A DNA stretch of 64,000 nucleotides from CAIWHR01 sp963788185 (GTDB lineage Bacteria > Pseudomonadota > Gammaproteobacteria > Burkholderiales > Casimicrobiaceae), in the NCBI GenBank assembly GCA_963788185.1, contig CAWBGE010000017.1:806001-870000 (forward strand), in the 5' to 3' direction. The notes under the pieces are model-generated. The model worked only from the letters and a program-made list of their open reading frames with translations, did not search any database and was not told where the DNA came from. This document shows positions 25,935-33,494 of the stretch, piece by piece. The translations under genes were made by a program, and so were the position numbers. Positions within the stretch are counted from its first letter, which is position 1. The number at the start of each line of letters is the position of its first letter.

Positions 25935-27004
25935 ACCGACGCGGGAATCATGACCTCGCCGCGCATGATGAGCCGCGCGGTGCGCAGCAGCGCCGCGCGG
26001 GTGACGTTCTGCGGTTTGGCGGGATCGACATCGAGCAGGACGCTGAACTCGCCGGTGGGATGCTCGACCGAAACCTTCCTGGCGCGGCCTTGGGGAACCA
26101 CAGCGACACCGTCGCACACCGAGCCGTCGAGGACGCAGGCGGTGCCCACCGTCACCGCAGCCAGGACGCCGATCGCGTCGTGGCAGACGTGCGGAATGAA
26201 GCTGCGCGTGCACAGGCTACCGCCGTCGCGCGGTGGCGCGATCAGCGTCATCTTCGGAAAGCTCTTCGCCGTCACGTCGCCGAGTCCCATCGCGTGGCCG
26301 CAGGCGATACGCAGGCGCTCGACGCGGGCCTTCAACTCGTCGTCGGCATTCATCTCGCCGACGCTCTCATAGCCGGTGCGGCCGACGTCGGCCGCGCGGA
26401 AGATCGCCAGCGGCATGCCGTTGTCGATGCAGGTGACGTCGACGCCGTCGATGGTGTCGCGCAGGTGACCGGTCGGCAGGAGGCCGGCGCAGACCGACCC
26501 GGCGGTGTCGAGGAAGCTGACGGTGATCGGCGCCGACGTCCCGGGCACGCCGTCGATGCGGGCGTCGCCCTCGTACTCGACACGGCCCCCGGGGGTTTGC
26601 ACGGTGATGTCGCACTGCATGTCGGTGTTCCGCGTCAGCACGCGGAACGTGCTGGTGTCGCCCCGCGCCTCGACGATGCCGGTTTCCAGCGCGAACGGCA
26701 CGACTGCCGCGAGCATGTTGCCGCAGTTGGGCGTGGTGTCCACCGTGTCCTTGTCCGGCTGCAGCTGGGCGAACAGGAAGTCGAGGTCCACGCCCGGCGC
26801 ACTCCCGGGGCGCACGATGCCGACCTTGCTGGTGAGCGGATGCGCGCCGCCGAGGCCGTCGATCTGGCGCCTGTCCGGCGAACCGATCACCGCGAGCAGC
26901 ACGCGATCGCGCGTCGCGACGTCGGCCGGCAGATCGGCAGCCCGAAAGAACGGGCCGCGCGAGGTGCCGCCGCGCATGAACAGGCAGGGAATCGGGGTTT
27001 GAAT
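25913..27004 (-). CDS. galD: GalD: 4-oxalomesaconate tautomerase (PrpF family), probably with an ATT start
   Basis: A PrpF-fold isomerase with the N-terminal MRGGTSRGPFF signature, the cysteine-containing TTPNCGNMLAAV segment and ADVGRTGYES. It interconverts keto/enol and double-bond isomers of 4-oxalomesaconate before LigJ. ATG 26977 would cut off the usual first residues. The bases upstream encode QTPIPCLF in frame, as family members show before MRGG. The only plausible initiator for these is ATT at 27004, placed 6 bases after GGCGGAG, while ATG 26977 has no ribosome site. No ATG, GTG or TTG lies in frame further upstream. It is the first gene of the lig-liv unit. Confidence 0.82.
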   Translation of the reverse strand: MQTPIPCLFMRGGTSRGPFFRAADLPADVATRDRVLLAVIGSPDRRQIDGLGGAHPLTSKVGIVRPGSAPGVDLDFLFAQLQPDKDTVDTTPNCGNMLAAVVPFALETGIVEARGDTSTFRVLTRNTDMQCDITVQTPGGRVEYEGDARIDGVPGTSAPITVSFLDTAGSVCAGLLPTGHLRDTIDGVDVTCIDNGMPLAIFRAADVGRTGYESVGEMNADDELKARVERLRIACGHAMGLGDVTAKSFPKMTLIAPPRDGGSLCTRSFIPHVCHDAIGVLAAVTVGTACVLDGSVCDGVAVVPQGRARKVSVEHPTGEFSVLLDVDPAKPQNVTRAALLRTARLIMRGEVMIPASVWKGNPS

Positions 27005-27084
27005 GGGAGTCTCCGCCGGTCGACCAAACGCCGACTCGAGACGGGATTCTGCGCCCGCGCCGGGATGTCGAACATCTTCATCGG

Positions 27085-27090
27085 TATACT
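27085..27090 (+). promoter_or_regulatory. -10 box TATACT for the LysR gene
   Basis: TATACT at 27085-27090 matches the -10 consensus at five of six positions and lies 51 bases before the LysR start. The other strand over the same bases offers TAGTAT at 27093-27088, a possible -10 for galD. No good -35 is seen on either strand, as expected for activator-dependent promoters. Confidence 0.4.
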
Positions 27091-27097
27091 AGCAGCT

Positions 27098-27112
27098 ATG
27101 CCGAAGAGGCAT
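27098..27112. promoter_or_regulatory. Candidate LysR-regulator binding site (T-N11-A palindrome)
   Basis: The inverted repeat ATGCC-GAAGA-GGCAT contains the T-N11-A pattern of LysR operators. It lies 86 bases upstream of galD and 29 bases before the LysR start. It would sit near the -35 region of the minus-strand lig promoter (activation) and just after the -10 of the LysR gene (autorepression). This is the usual geometry for LysR-type pairs. Confidence 0.45.
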
Positions 27113-27140
27113 GGGTCTTATAGAGCGATGCGGGAGCATC

Positions 27141-28040
27141 ATGGATCTCAGGCAACTCGAATATTTCGTCAACGTCGTCGAACTGGGCGGCTTCAGCCGT
27201 GCCGCACGCTTTCTCGGCGTCGCCCAGCCGGCGATCAGCCGGCAGGTGCGCAGCCTCGAGGTGGAGCTGCGCCAGAACCTGCTGCTGCGCAACGGGCGCG
27301 GCGCCACGCCGACGGAGGCGGGGAAGCGGCTGCTCGAGCATGCGCGGGGCATCCTGCAGCAGGTGGACCGGGCGCGGCGCGACGTCGACGAGGCCAAGGG
27401 CGCGTCGGTCGGGAAGGTCGTGGTCGGGCTGCCGCCGACCCTCGCGCGGCTTCTCACGGTGCCGGTGGTGCGCGAGTTCCGGCAGGGCTACCCGCGGGCG
27501 TCGCTCAGCATCGTCGAGGGGCTCTCGGCCAACATCCAGGAATGGCTGACCGTCGGTCGCGTCGACGTCGGCCTCGTCTACAACCCGACCGCGTCGCCGG
27601 CGATCGAGATCCGGGTGCTGCTCGAGGAGGCGCTCTGTCTCATCGGTGCGCGGACGGAGGGCAGGGCGCCGCGGACGCTGCACCTCGCCGAGCTGCCGCG
27701 CTTCCCTCTGCTCATCCCCAGCCGGCCGAACGCGATCCGCATGCTGGTCGAGACACGCCTCGCCGGCCTGGGCCTGCGTCCCGACGTCGCGATGGAGATC
27801 GACGCCGTGCCGGCGATCCTCGAGCTCGTCGCCGACGGGCACGGTTTCGCGGTGCTCTCGCCGCGCGCGCTGCAGGGCAACGCGATGGCGCCAAGGTTGC
27901 ACCCCCGGACCATCGTCGCTCCGCAGCTCAAGAGCGCACTGGCCATCGTGACCTCGGCGCAGCGGCCCTCGACGCCGCTGCAGAAGGCCACGATCGCGAT
28001 GGTCGAGAGGCTGGCCGGGCCTGCACTCGCTCCCGCCTGA
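27141..28040 (+). CDS. LysR-family regulator of the lig operon
   Basis: A 299-residue LysR protein with an N-terminal winged HTH (MDLRQLEYFVNVVELGGFSRAARFLGVAQPAISRQVRSLE, about 1-60) and a periplasmic-binding-like effector domain from about residue 90. ATG 27141 has GGGAG upstream and begins exactly at the conserved DLRQLEYF start; an upstream ATG (27111) would add ten unrelated residues. It is divergent from galD and probably responds to protocatechuate, gallate or a pathway intermediate. The SRQVRSLE form and RNGRGATPTEAG segment place it near NAC/Cbl-like LysR proteins, so family alone does not fix the effector. Confidence 0.88.
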   Translation: MDLRQLEYFVNVVELGGFSRAARFLGVAQPAISRQVRSLEVELRQNLLLRNGRGATPTEAGKRLLEHARGILQQVDRARRDVDEAKGASVGKVVVGLPPTLARLLTVPVVREFRQGYPRASLSIVEGLSANIQEWLTVGRVDVGLVYNPTASPAIEIRVLLEEALCLIGARTEGRAPRTLHLAELPRFPLLIPSRPNAIRMLVETRLAGLGLRPDVAMEIDAVPAILELVADGHGFAVLSPRALQGNAMAPRLHPRTIVAPQLKSALAIVTSAQRPSTPLQKATIAMVERLAGPALAPA

Positions 28041-28138
28041 CGTCAGCGCGGACGTTCGCCGGGACAACCGCGCGGCGATCTGGTTAAATCGGAGTGCGAG
28101 CTGGATCGCGACTCGCTTGATTCCCGAGGACGAACGCC

Positions 28139-29251
28139 ATGAGCCAACGCACGACACCCCCGTTCCGCGCCGATCACGTCGGCAGCTTCCTGCGCCCGCG
28201 GTACCTGCTCGAAGCGCGCGAAAAGAAGGCGCGCGGCGAGATCGACGCTGCAGAGCTGCGCAGGATCGAGGACCGCGCGATCGCCGAGGTGGTGAAGATG
28301 CAGGAGGACGCAGGCCTGCAGTCGATCACCGACGGTGAGTTCCGCCGCGCGTATTTCCACATCGACTTCCTCGAGCAGCTGGGCGGCGTCAAGACCGACA
28401 TTCCCGTCACCATCAGGAAGCCCGACGGCACCGAGGAGCTCGCGCCGCCGGTCATGCGCGTCGTCGACAAGGTCCGGCACGTGAAGGACATCCAGCGCGC
28501 CGACTTCCTCTACCTCAGGAGCCGGACGCAGCGCACGCCGAAGGTCACCATCCCGTCGCCGACGATGCTCCACTTCCGCGGCGGCCGCGCCGGCATCAGC
28601 AGCGAGCACTACCCGGATCTGGAGGCTTTCTACCAGGACACTGCCGACGCGTACGGCGCGGAGCTCGCGTCGCTGGCTGCGGCGGGGTGCACGTACGTGC
28701 AGATGGACGACACCAACCTCGCGTACCTCTGCGACCCGAAGATGCAGGAGGCGGCGCGCCAGCGCGGCGACGATCCGGCCGAGTTGCCCCACCGCTACGC
28801 GTCGTTCATCAATCGGGTGGTCGCGCAGAAGCCCGCCGGCATGACGCTGTGCACGCACCTCTGCCGCGGCAACTTCAAGAGCACCTGGGCGGCACAGGGA
28901 GGCTACGAGCCGGTCGCGGAGGCGCTGCTGTCCGAGATGAAGCTGGACGGCTACTTCCTCGAATACGACGACGAGCGCAGCGGCGATTTCCGGCCGCTGC
29001 GGTTCGTTCCGCCCGGAAAGATCGTCGTCCTGGGACTGGTGACCACCAAGGTCGGCACGATGGAATCGAAGGACGCACTCAAGCGCCGGATCGACGAGGC
29101 GAGCCGCTACGTGCCGCTGGAGCAGCTCGCGCTGTCGCCGCAGTGCGGGTTTTCCAGCACCGTCCACGGCAACGCGATTGCCATGGACGCGCAGGCCGCC
29201 AAGCTGCGGCTGATCGTCGAGGTTGCGCGCGAGGTCTGGGGCGAAGGCTAG
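28139..29251 (+). CDS. Cobalamin-independent methionine synthase-like methyltransferase (MetE C-terminal type)
   Basis: A 370-residue protein equal to the catalytic C-terminal half of MetE. The zinc ligands are recognisable: His and Cys in CTHLCRGN, a Glu in FLEYDDERSGDFRPL, and Cys in LSPQCGFSS. Such stand-alone MetE-like proteins transfer methyl groups from non-folate or folate donors and are often found with catabolic genes. The N-terminal DHVGSFLRP motif is typical. It is 9 bases upstream of the enolase-superfamily gene and probably co-transcribed with it. The actual methyl donor and acceptor are unknown. Confidence 0.82.
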   Translation: MSQRTTPPFRADHVGSFLRPRYLLEAREKKARGEIDAAELRRIEDRAIAEVVKMQEDAGLQSITDGEFRRAYFHIDFLEQLGGVKTDIPVTIRKPDGTEELAPPVMRVVDKVRHVKDIQRADFLYLRSRTQRTPKVTIPSPTMLHFRGGRAGISSEHYPDLEAFYQDTADAYGAELASLAAAGCTYVQMDDTNLAYLCDPKMQEAARQRGDDPAELPHRYASFINRVVAQKPAGMTLCTHLCRGNFKSTWAAQGGYEPVAEALLSEMKLDGYFLEYDDERSGDFRPLRFVPPGKIVVLGLVTTKVGTMESKDALKRRIDEASRYVPLEQLALSPQCGFSSTVHGNAIAMDAQAAKLRLIVEVAREVWGEG

Positions 29252-29259
29252 GATGAAGC

Positions 29260-30408
29260 ATGAAAATCGTCGACATCAGGACGTACGTTCTTTCGACGCC
29301 TCTCGACGAGCCCTTCGCATTCTCGATGGGATGGGTCAGGAGGCGCAGCACGATGATCGTCGAGGTCGTCACCGACGAGGGCATCTCCGGCTGGGGTGAG
29401 TCGCTCTGCCACGGCCTGCAACCGCCGGAGATCGCAGAGACCATCGTGCACGCCGCGTTGAAGCCGATCGTGGTCGGGCAGGATCCGTTCGACGTGGACG
29501 TGCTCTGGGAGCGCATGTACAACCTCACGCGCCCCTACGGCCAGAAGGGCGCGGTGATCAATGCCATCAGCGCCATCGACATCGCAATCTGGGATTGCCA
29601 GGGGCGCGCTCTGGGCAAGCCCGTACACAAGCTCCTCGGAGGCGCTTATCGCACGCAGATCCAGCCCTACGCGACCGGTTTCTACCGCGTGGAGGGCAGG
29701 TCGTATCCCGACGATGCCGTGCTGGAGGCCCGACGCCATGTGAAGAACGGTTTCACCGCCATGAAGCTCAAGACCGGTTTCGGCGTCGAGGTGGACATCG
29801 AGTATGTCCTCGCCGTGCGGGAGGGCATTGGCCCCGGCCCGAAGCTGATGATCGATGCCAACCACGCGTTCAATGTCGCTTCTGCGCGACGCATCCTCAG
29901 GGCGATCGAGCCGGCCGATATCCACTGGTTCGAGGAGCCGATCTCGCCGGAAGACATCGACGGTTACCGCGAGCTCAAGAATCTCACCGGCATCTACCTG
30001 GCGGCGGGGGAGAACGAGTTCACCAAGATCGGATTCCGCGAGTGGATCGCGCGCCGCGCCGTGGACATCCTGCAGCCCGATCTCTGCTCTGCCGGCGGCT
30101 TCACCGAGTGCCGCAAGATCTCCGCGCTCGCGCAGGCGTGGCACATGACGATCATTCCGCACGTGTGGGCATCGGGCATCGGCCTTGCGGCGTCGCTGCA
30201 GTTCGTGGCCACGCTTCCACCCGCACCACTGGCGTTGAATCCGATCGAGCCGATGCTGGAGTACGACCAGTCCTCGCATCCGTTTCGCCACGATCTCATA
30301 TTCGGCGCGATCACGATGCAGGGCGGCATGGTGCAGATCCCGTCTGCGCCCGGGCTAGGCGTGGAGATCAATCGCGAGGTCATCGAGCGCTATCGACAGA
30401 AGCAATAG
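29260..30408 (+). CDS. Enolase-superfamily acid-sugar dehydratase or racemase (mandelate racemase subgroup)
   Basis: A 382-residue enzyme with an N-terminal capping domain and TIM barrel. Active-site residues fit the MR subgroup: Lys169/Lys171 (MKLKTGF), metal ligands Asp199 (DANHAF), Glu225 (FEEPIS) and Glu251 (GENEF), and the Asp274-His301 dyad (ILQPDLCSAGG, IIPHVWASG). Members dehydrate sugar acids or racemise hydroxy acids using Mg2+. It follows the MetE-like gene by 8 bases and precedes the amino-sugar cassette by 70 bases. That gap contains a palindromic operator, so this gene is probably outside the GntR regulon. The substrate is unknown. Confidence 0.83.
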   Translation: MKIVDIRTYVLSTPLDEPFAFSMGWVRRRSTMIVEVVTDEGISGWGESLCHGLQPPEIAETIVHAALKPIVVGQDPFDVDVLWERMYNLTRPYGQKGAVINAISAIDIAIWDCQGRALGKPVHKLLGGAYRTQIQPYATGFYRVEGRSYPDDAVLEARRHVKNGFTAMKLKTGFGVEVDIEYVLAVREGIGPGPKLMIDANHAFNVASARRILRAIEPADIHWFEEPISPEDIDGYRELKNLTGIYLAAGENEFTKIGFREWIARRAVDILQPDLCSAGGFTECRKISALAQAWHMTIIPHVWASGIGLAASLQFVATLPPAPLALNPIEPMLEYDQSSHPFRHDLIFGAITMQGGMVQIPSAPGLGVEINREVIERYRQKQ

Positions 30409-30431
30409 TGGCGTCGCAGGCACCGCTGGTA

Positions 30432-30450
30432 TAGGATGTCATACATCCTA
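30432..30450. promoter_or_regulatory. Perfect 19-bp palindromic operator upstream of the amino-sugar cassette
   Basis: TAGGATGT at 30432-30439 and ACATCCTA at 30443-30450 are exact inverted copies separated by CAT. The palindrome lies 29 bases before the nagA-like start and overlaps a possible -10 (TATAGG at 30430-30435). Its size and short spacer fit GntR-family operators, and a GntR gene is second in the operon. I saw no second full copy in the window. Confidence 0.6.
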
Positions 30451-30478
30451 CCTGTTGTCGCTGGAACGAAGGCCGCAG

Positions 30479-31705
30479 ATGCTCTACGAGGGACTCGACT
30501 GCTGGACGCGCACGCCCGTGCGGGTTGCCGTCGAGCGTGGATTGGTCGCGGCAGTGGAGAACCTGCCGCCGGAGCCGGGAGAGGCGGGCACTTCGCGACT
30601 GCCTGATTGCCTGCCCTACATCTGCCCCGGATTCATCGACCTCCAGGTCAACGGCTACGCGGGCATCGATTATTCGGCGGCGGGGTTGGGCACCGTGCAT
30701 GGAGGCGGGACGGGAATCACACCCGACGCGCCGGAAGGCGACGTCGAGACGGTGGTGCGGACGATCGCGGCATCCGGAACCACGCGGCACCTGGCGACGA
30801 TCATCACCGGCCCCCGCGACCGGATCACGGCCAATTGCGCCGCCATCGCCACGGCGGTGCGGAACAGCACCCTGGTTCGGACGGCAGTGCCGGGTATTCA
30901 CGTCGAAGGGCCTTTCATCTCGCCTGCGGACGGACCGCGCGGCGCGCACGACCCCAAACATGTGCGGAAGCCCGACTGGAGCGAGTTCAGCGCGTGGCAG
31001 GAGGCCGCCGAAGGCCTGATACGCATCGTGACGGTGGCACCGGAAACGGACGGCGCACTCGACTTCATCGAGAAGGTGTCGGCGACGGGCGTAATCGTCG
31101 CGATCGGACACACCGGCGCATCGCCGGAGCGGATCCGCGAGGCGATTGCCGCTGGGGCGCGGCTCTCGACCCATCTGGGCAACGGCAGCCACGCGGTGCT
31201 GCCGCGCCTGAAGAACTACCTCTGGGAACAACTGGGTGCCGACGCGTTGTGCGCGTCCATCATCGCCGACGGGTTCCATCTGCCCGATGCGGTGATGCGC
31301 AGCTTCGCGCGGGCAAAGGGCCTCGACCGCCTCGTCCTGGTCAGCGACGTCGCCTTCCTCGCCGGGAGCGCGCCCGGCATCAGACCCTGGGGCGACATCG
31401 CGGTCGAAGTCCACGCCGACGGGCACCTGAGCCTGGCGGGAACCGAGTTCCTCGCGGGAGCGGGGCATCTGCTCGACCACGACATTGCGCGCTTCATGAC
31501 GGCGACCGGCGCGTCGCTGGGTGAGGCGACGGCGCTCTGCATCCGTCGACCCGCGCGCCTGCTCGGCCTGCCGCCGGGCGCCGCCGCGTTCGTGCCCGGT
31601 ACGCCGGCCTGCATCACCCAGTTCCGACACCGACCGGGTGCTGCGCAACTCGATGTCGAAACCTGCGTGGTCGCAGGGGAGGAGTTGTACTGCCGTGAAA
31701 CTTGA
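30479..31705 (+). CDS. NagA-like N-acetylhexosamine-6-phosphate deacetylase (atypical subfamily)
   Basis: A 408-residue amidohydrolase. The first metal motif reads PGFIDLQVNG, as in E. coli-type single-metal NagA. The ligands Glu143 (HVEGPFIS), His211 (AIGHTGA) and His232 (STHLGNGSHAVLP) and the catalytic Asp290 (LVLVSDVAF) are present. The THLGNG...LKNYLWEQL segment differs from classical THLYNAMP NagA and marks a separate subfamily, so the amino sugar may not be GlcNAc. ATG 30479 has GAAGG upstream; TTG 30455 is an alternative. The stop overlaps the GTG start of the GntR gene. Confidence 0.8.
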   Translation: MLYEGLDCWTRTPVRVAVERGLVAAVENLPPEPGEAGTSRLPDCLPYICPGFIDLQVNGYAGIDYSAAGLGTVHGGGTGITPDAPEGDVETVVRTIAASGTTRHLATIITGPRDRITANCAAIATAVRNSTLVRTAVPGIHVEGPFISPADGPRGAHDPKHVRKPDWSEFSAWQEAAEGLIRIVTVAPETDGALDFIEKVSATGVIVAIGHTGASPERIREAIAAGARLSTHLGNGSHAVLPRLKNYLWEQLGADALCASIIADGFHLPDAVMRSFARAKGLDRLVLVSDVAFLAGSAPGIRPWGDIAVEVHADGHLSLAGTEFLAGAGHLLDHDIARFMTATGASLGEATALCIRRPARLLGLPPGAAAFVPGTPACITQFRHRPGAAQLDVETCVVAGEELYCRET

Positions 31706-32456
31706 AAGTCTCAAGCAGGAGACCCTTTCCAGCCGGGTGAAGGAAAACCTGAAGCTCTACTTCATGAGGAACGGGCTGAAGGGCGGGGATTCCATTCCGT
31801 CCGAGCACGAACTGGCCAAAGGGCTCGACGTCAGCCGGACGGCGCTCAGGGAAGCGCTGAAGAGCCTGGAGTCGCTGGGCATCATCGAAGTCAGGCCGGG
31901 CACCGGCCGCTTCCTCAAGAGCTTCAACTTCGAAGCCATACTGGAAAATCTCTCCTATGGCATCGATGCCAATGTCGACGACTTCAGGGACATTCTCGAT
32001 GTGCGGATCGCACTGGAAGGCGTGTTCCTGGAGCGATATGCCGGTCGGCACAGCCCGGCGCTGATCAGGGAGCTTCGCGACCTCCTGGACGCCATGCGCC
32101 GCCTCGCCGCGCAAGGCGGCAACGAGCCGTCGATGATCGAGCTGCACACGCTCTTCCATCTGGCACTGTATCGGGACCACGGGAACTGGCTGCTGCTCTC
32201 CCTCATCAGGATCTTCGCCACGATCCAGCGCACGCTGACCACGCTGGAGCGCTATCGAACCAGCGACGTGACCCAGTTCATCGCGCTGCACGAAGCGCTC
32301 GTCGACGCGATCGAGGCCGGGGACGCCGCGACCATCAGGGTGAAACTTCTCGAACACTTCGAGGAACCCCTGAAGTGGAGCAAGTCCGCTGTCGCTTCAA
32401 CCGATCGCCGTCGCGGGACCGGATCCGATCAACTTTCAAAGGAGGCACCGAAATGA
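31695..32456 (+). CDS. GntR-family (FadR/FCD) transcriptional regulator
   Basis: A 253-residue regulator with an N-terminal winged HTH (ESLKQETLSSRVKENLK through LAKGLDVSRTALREALKSLESLGIIEVRPGTGRFLK) and a helical FCD effector domain with metal-type histidines (LFHLALYRDHGNWLL, FIALHEALVDAI). GTG 31695 follows GGGGAGGAG and overlaps the nagA-like stop by 11 bases. Its stop overlaps the TRAP receptor ATG as ATGA. It probably represses the operon by binding the palindrome at 30432-30450 and is released by a pathway sugar or sugar phosphate. Confidence 0.85.
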   Translation: MKLESLKQETLSSRVKENLKLYFMRNGLKGGDSIPSEHELAKGLDVSRTALREALKSLESLGIIEVRPGTGRFLKSFNFEAILENLSYGIDANVDDFRDILDVRIALEGVFLERYAGRHSPALIRELRDLLDAMRRLAAQGGNEPSMIELHTLFHLALYRDHGNWLLLSLIRIFATIQRTLTTLERYRTSDVTQFIALHEALVDAIEAGDAATIRVKLLEHFEEPLKWSKSAVASTDRRRGTGSDQLSKEAPK

Positions 32457-33439
32457 AGAAACTTGCAATGCTGGCAGTCGTCGCGCTGGTCGCGATGTCG
32501 AGCGCGCAGGCGCAGGACAAGATGACCCTCCGGATCGGGCACATCCGCGACACCAACCATCCCACGCAAGTGGCGGCGCTCAAGTTCAAGGACCTCGTCG
32601 AAGCGGCGTCCAAGGGCAGGATCGAGGTGAAGGTCTATCCGAACAGCCAGCTCGGCGATCCGAAGCAGATGTTCGCCCTCATGCAGACGGGCAACCTCGA
32701 AATGGTCTACGGCGGCATCAACACCTTCGCCTGGATCAAGGGTGGGGAAGCTTATGAAAGCACGGCGATTCCCTTCCTCTTCAAGGACTACGACCACATG
32801 CGCCGCAGCCTTCAGGCCGACTTCTTCAAGCCGATCCAGGAGAAGGCCGAGAAGGACACGGGAATCAAGATCGTCAACATCAACGGCGACACCGCACCGC
32901 GCGGCCTTTCGACCCGCGACAAGCCCGTCGTCAAAGCCGACGACTTCAAGGGTCTCAAGATCCGGACTGCCGCCAGCCCCACCGTGCTGCGCGCGATGCA
33001 GACCCTCGGCGCGATGCCGCAGCAGATCGCCTTCGCCGACCTCTACATGGCGCTGAAGACGGGGGTCGTCGACGCGCAGGAGAACGGCGCCATCGTGGTC
33101 GCGAGTGCCAGCCTGTTCGAAGTCCAGAAGTACTACACCAGGACCGACTACATCCGCGACATCGAGACGTTCTACATGGCCGCGGACAAGTGGAACAAGC
33201 TGAGTGCGGCCGACCGCGAACTCATTTTCAAGGCCAGCGAGGAAGCAGGCAACCTCGAAACCACGCTGACGCAGAAACAGCTCGGCGACGTGTACGCGAC
33301 GCTGCGCACGAAGATGACGGTGCTCGACGCCGACCTGCCTTCGATCCAGGCCAAGCTCGACGGTATCTACAACGACTACGAAGGATCCAAGTGGCCCGCC
33401 GGACTCCTCGGCAAGATCAAGGCGATCCAGAACAAGTGA
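32453..33439 (+). CDS. TRAP transporter periplasmic receptor (DctP family)
   Basis: A 328-residue receptor with a short signal peptide ending SSAQAQD. The family core includes LRIGHIRDTNHPTQVAALKFKDLVE, VKVYPNSQLGDPKQMFALMQTGNLEM and LKIRTAASPTVLRAMQTLGAMPQQIAFADLYMALKTGVVDAQEN, where the Arg forms the carboxylate salt bridge typical of TRAP receptors. The ligand is therefore probably an acidic sugar. AAAGGAGG precedes ATG 32453. Together with the NagA/NagB homologues this suggests an acidic amino sugar or sialic-acid-like ligand. Confidence 0.88.
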   Translation: MKKLAMLAVVALVAMSSAQAQDKMTLRIGHIRDTNHPTQVAALKFKDLVEAASKGRIEVKVYPNSQLGDPKQMFALMQTGNLEMVYGGINTFAWIKGGEAYESTAIPFLFKDYDHMRRSLQADFFKPIQEKAEKDTGIKIVNINGDTAPRGLSTRDKPVVKADDFKGLKIRTAASPTVLRAMQTLGAMPQQIAFADLYMALKTGVVDAQENGAIVVASASLFEVQKYYTRTDYIRDIETFYMAADKWNKLSAADRELIFKASEEAGNLETTLTQKQLGDVYATLRTKMTVLDADLPSIQAKLDGIYNDYEGSKWPAGLLGKIKAIQNK

Positions 33440-33494
33440 CGCAGCCGGACGCCGGGTCCTCCTCCCGGCGCCTGCTCCCTGCCGGATAAGTGCC

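Noticed and set aside
26887..27081. A 64-codon minus-strand frame (MKMFDIPARAQ...) at the galD start
   Set aside because: It is out of frame with galD and has no recognisable product. It overlaps the real galD N-terminus.
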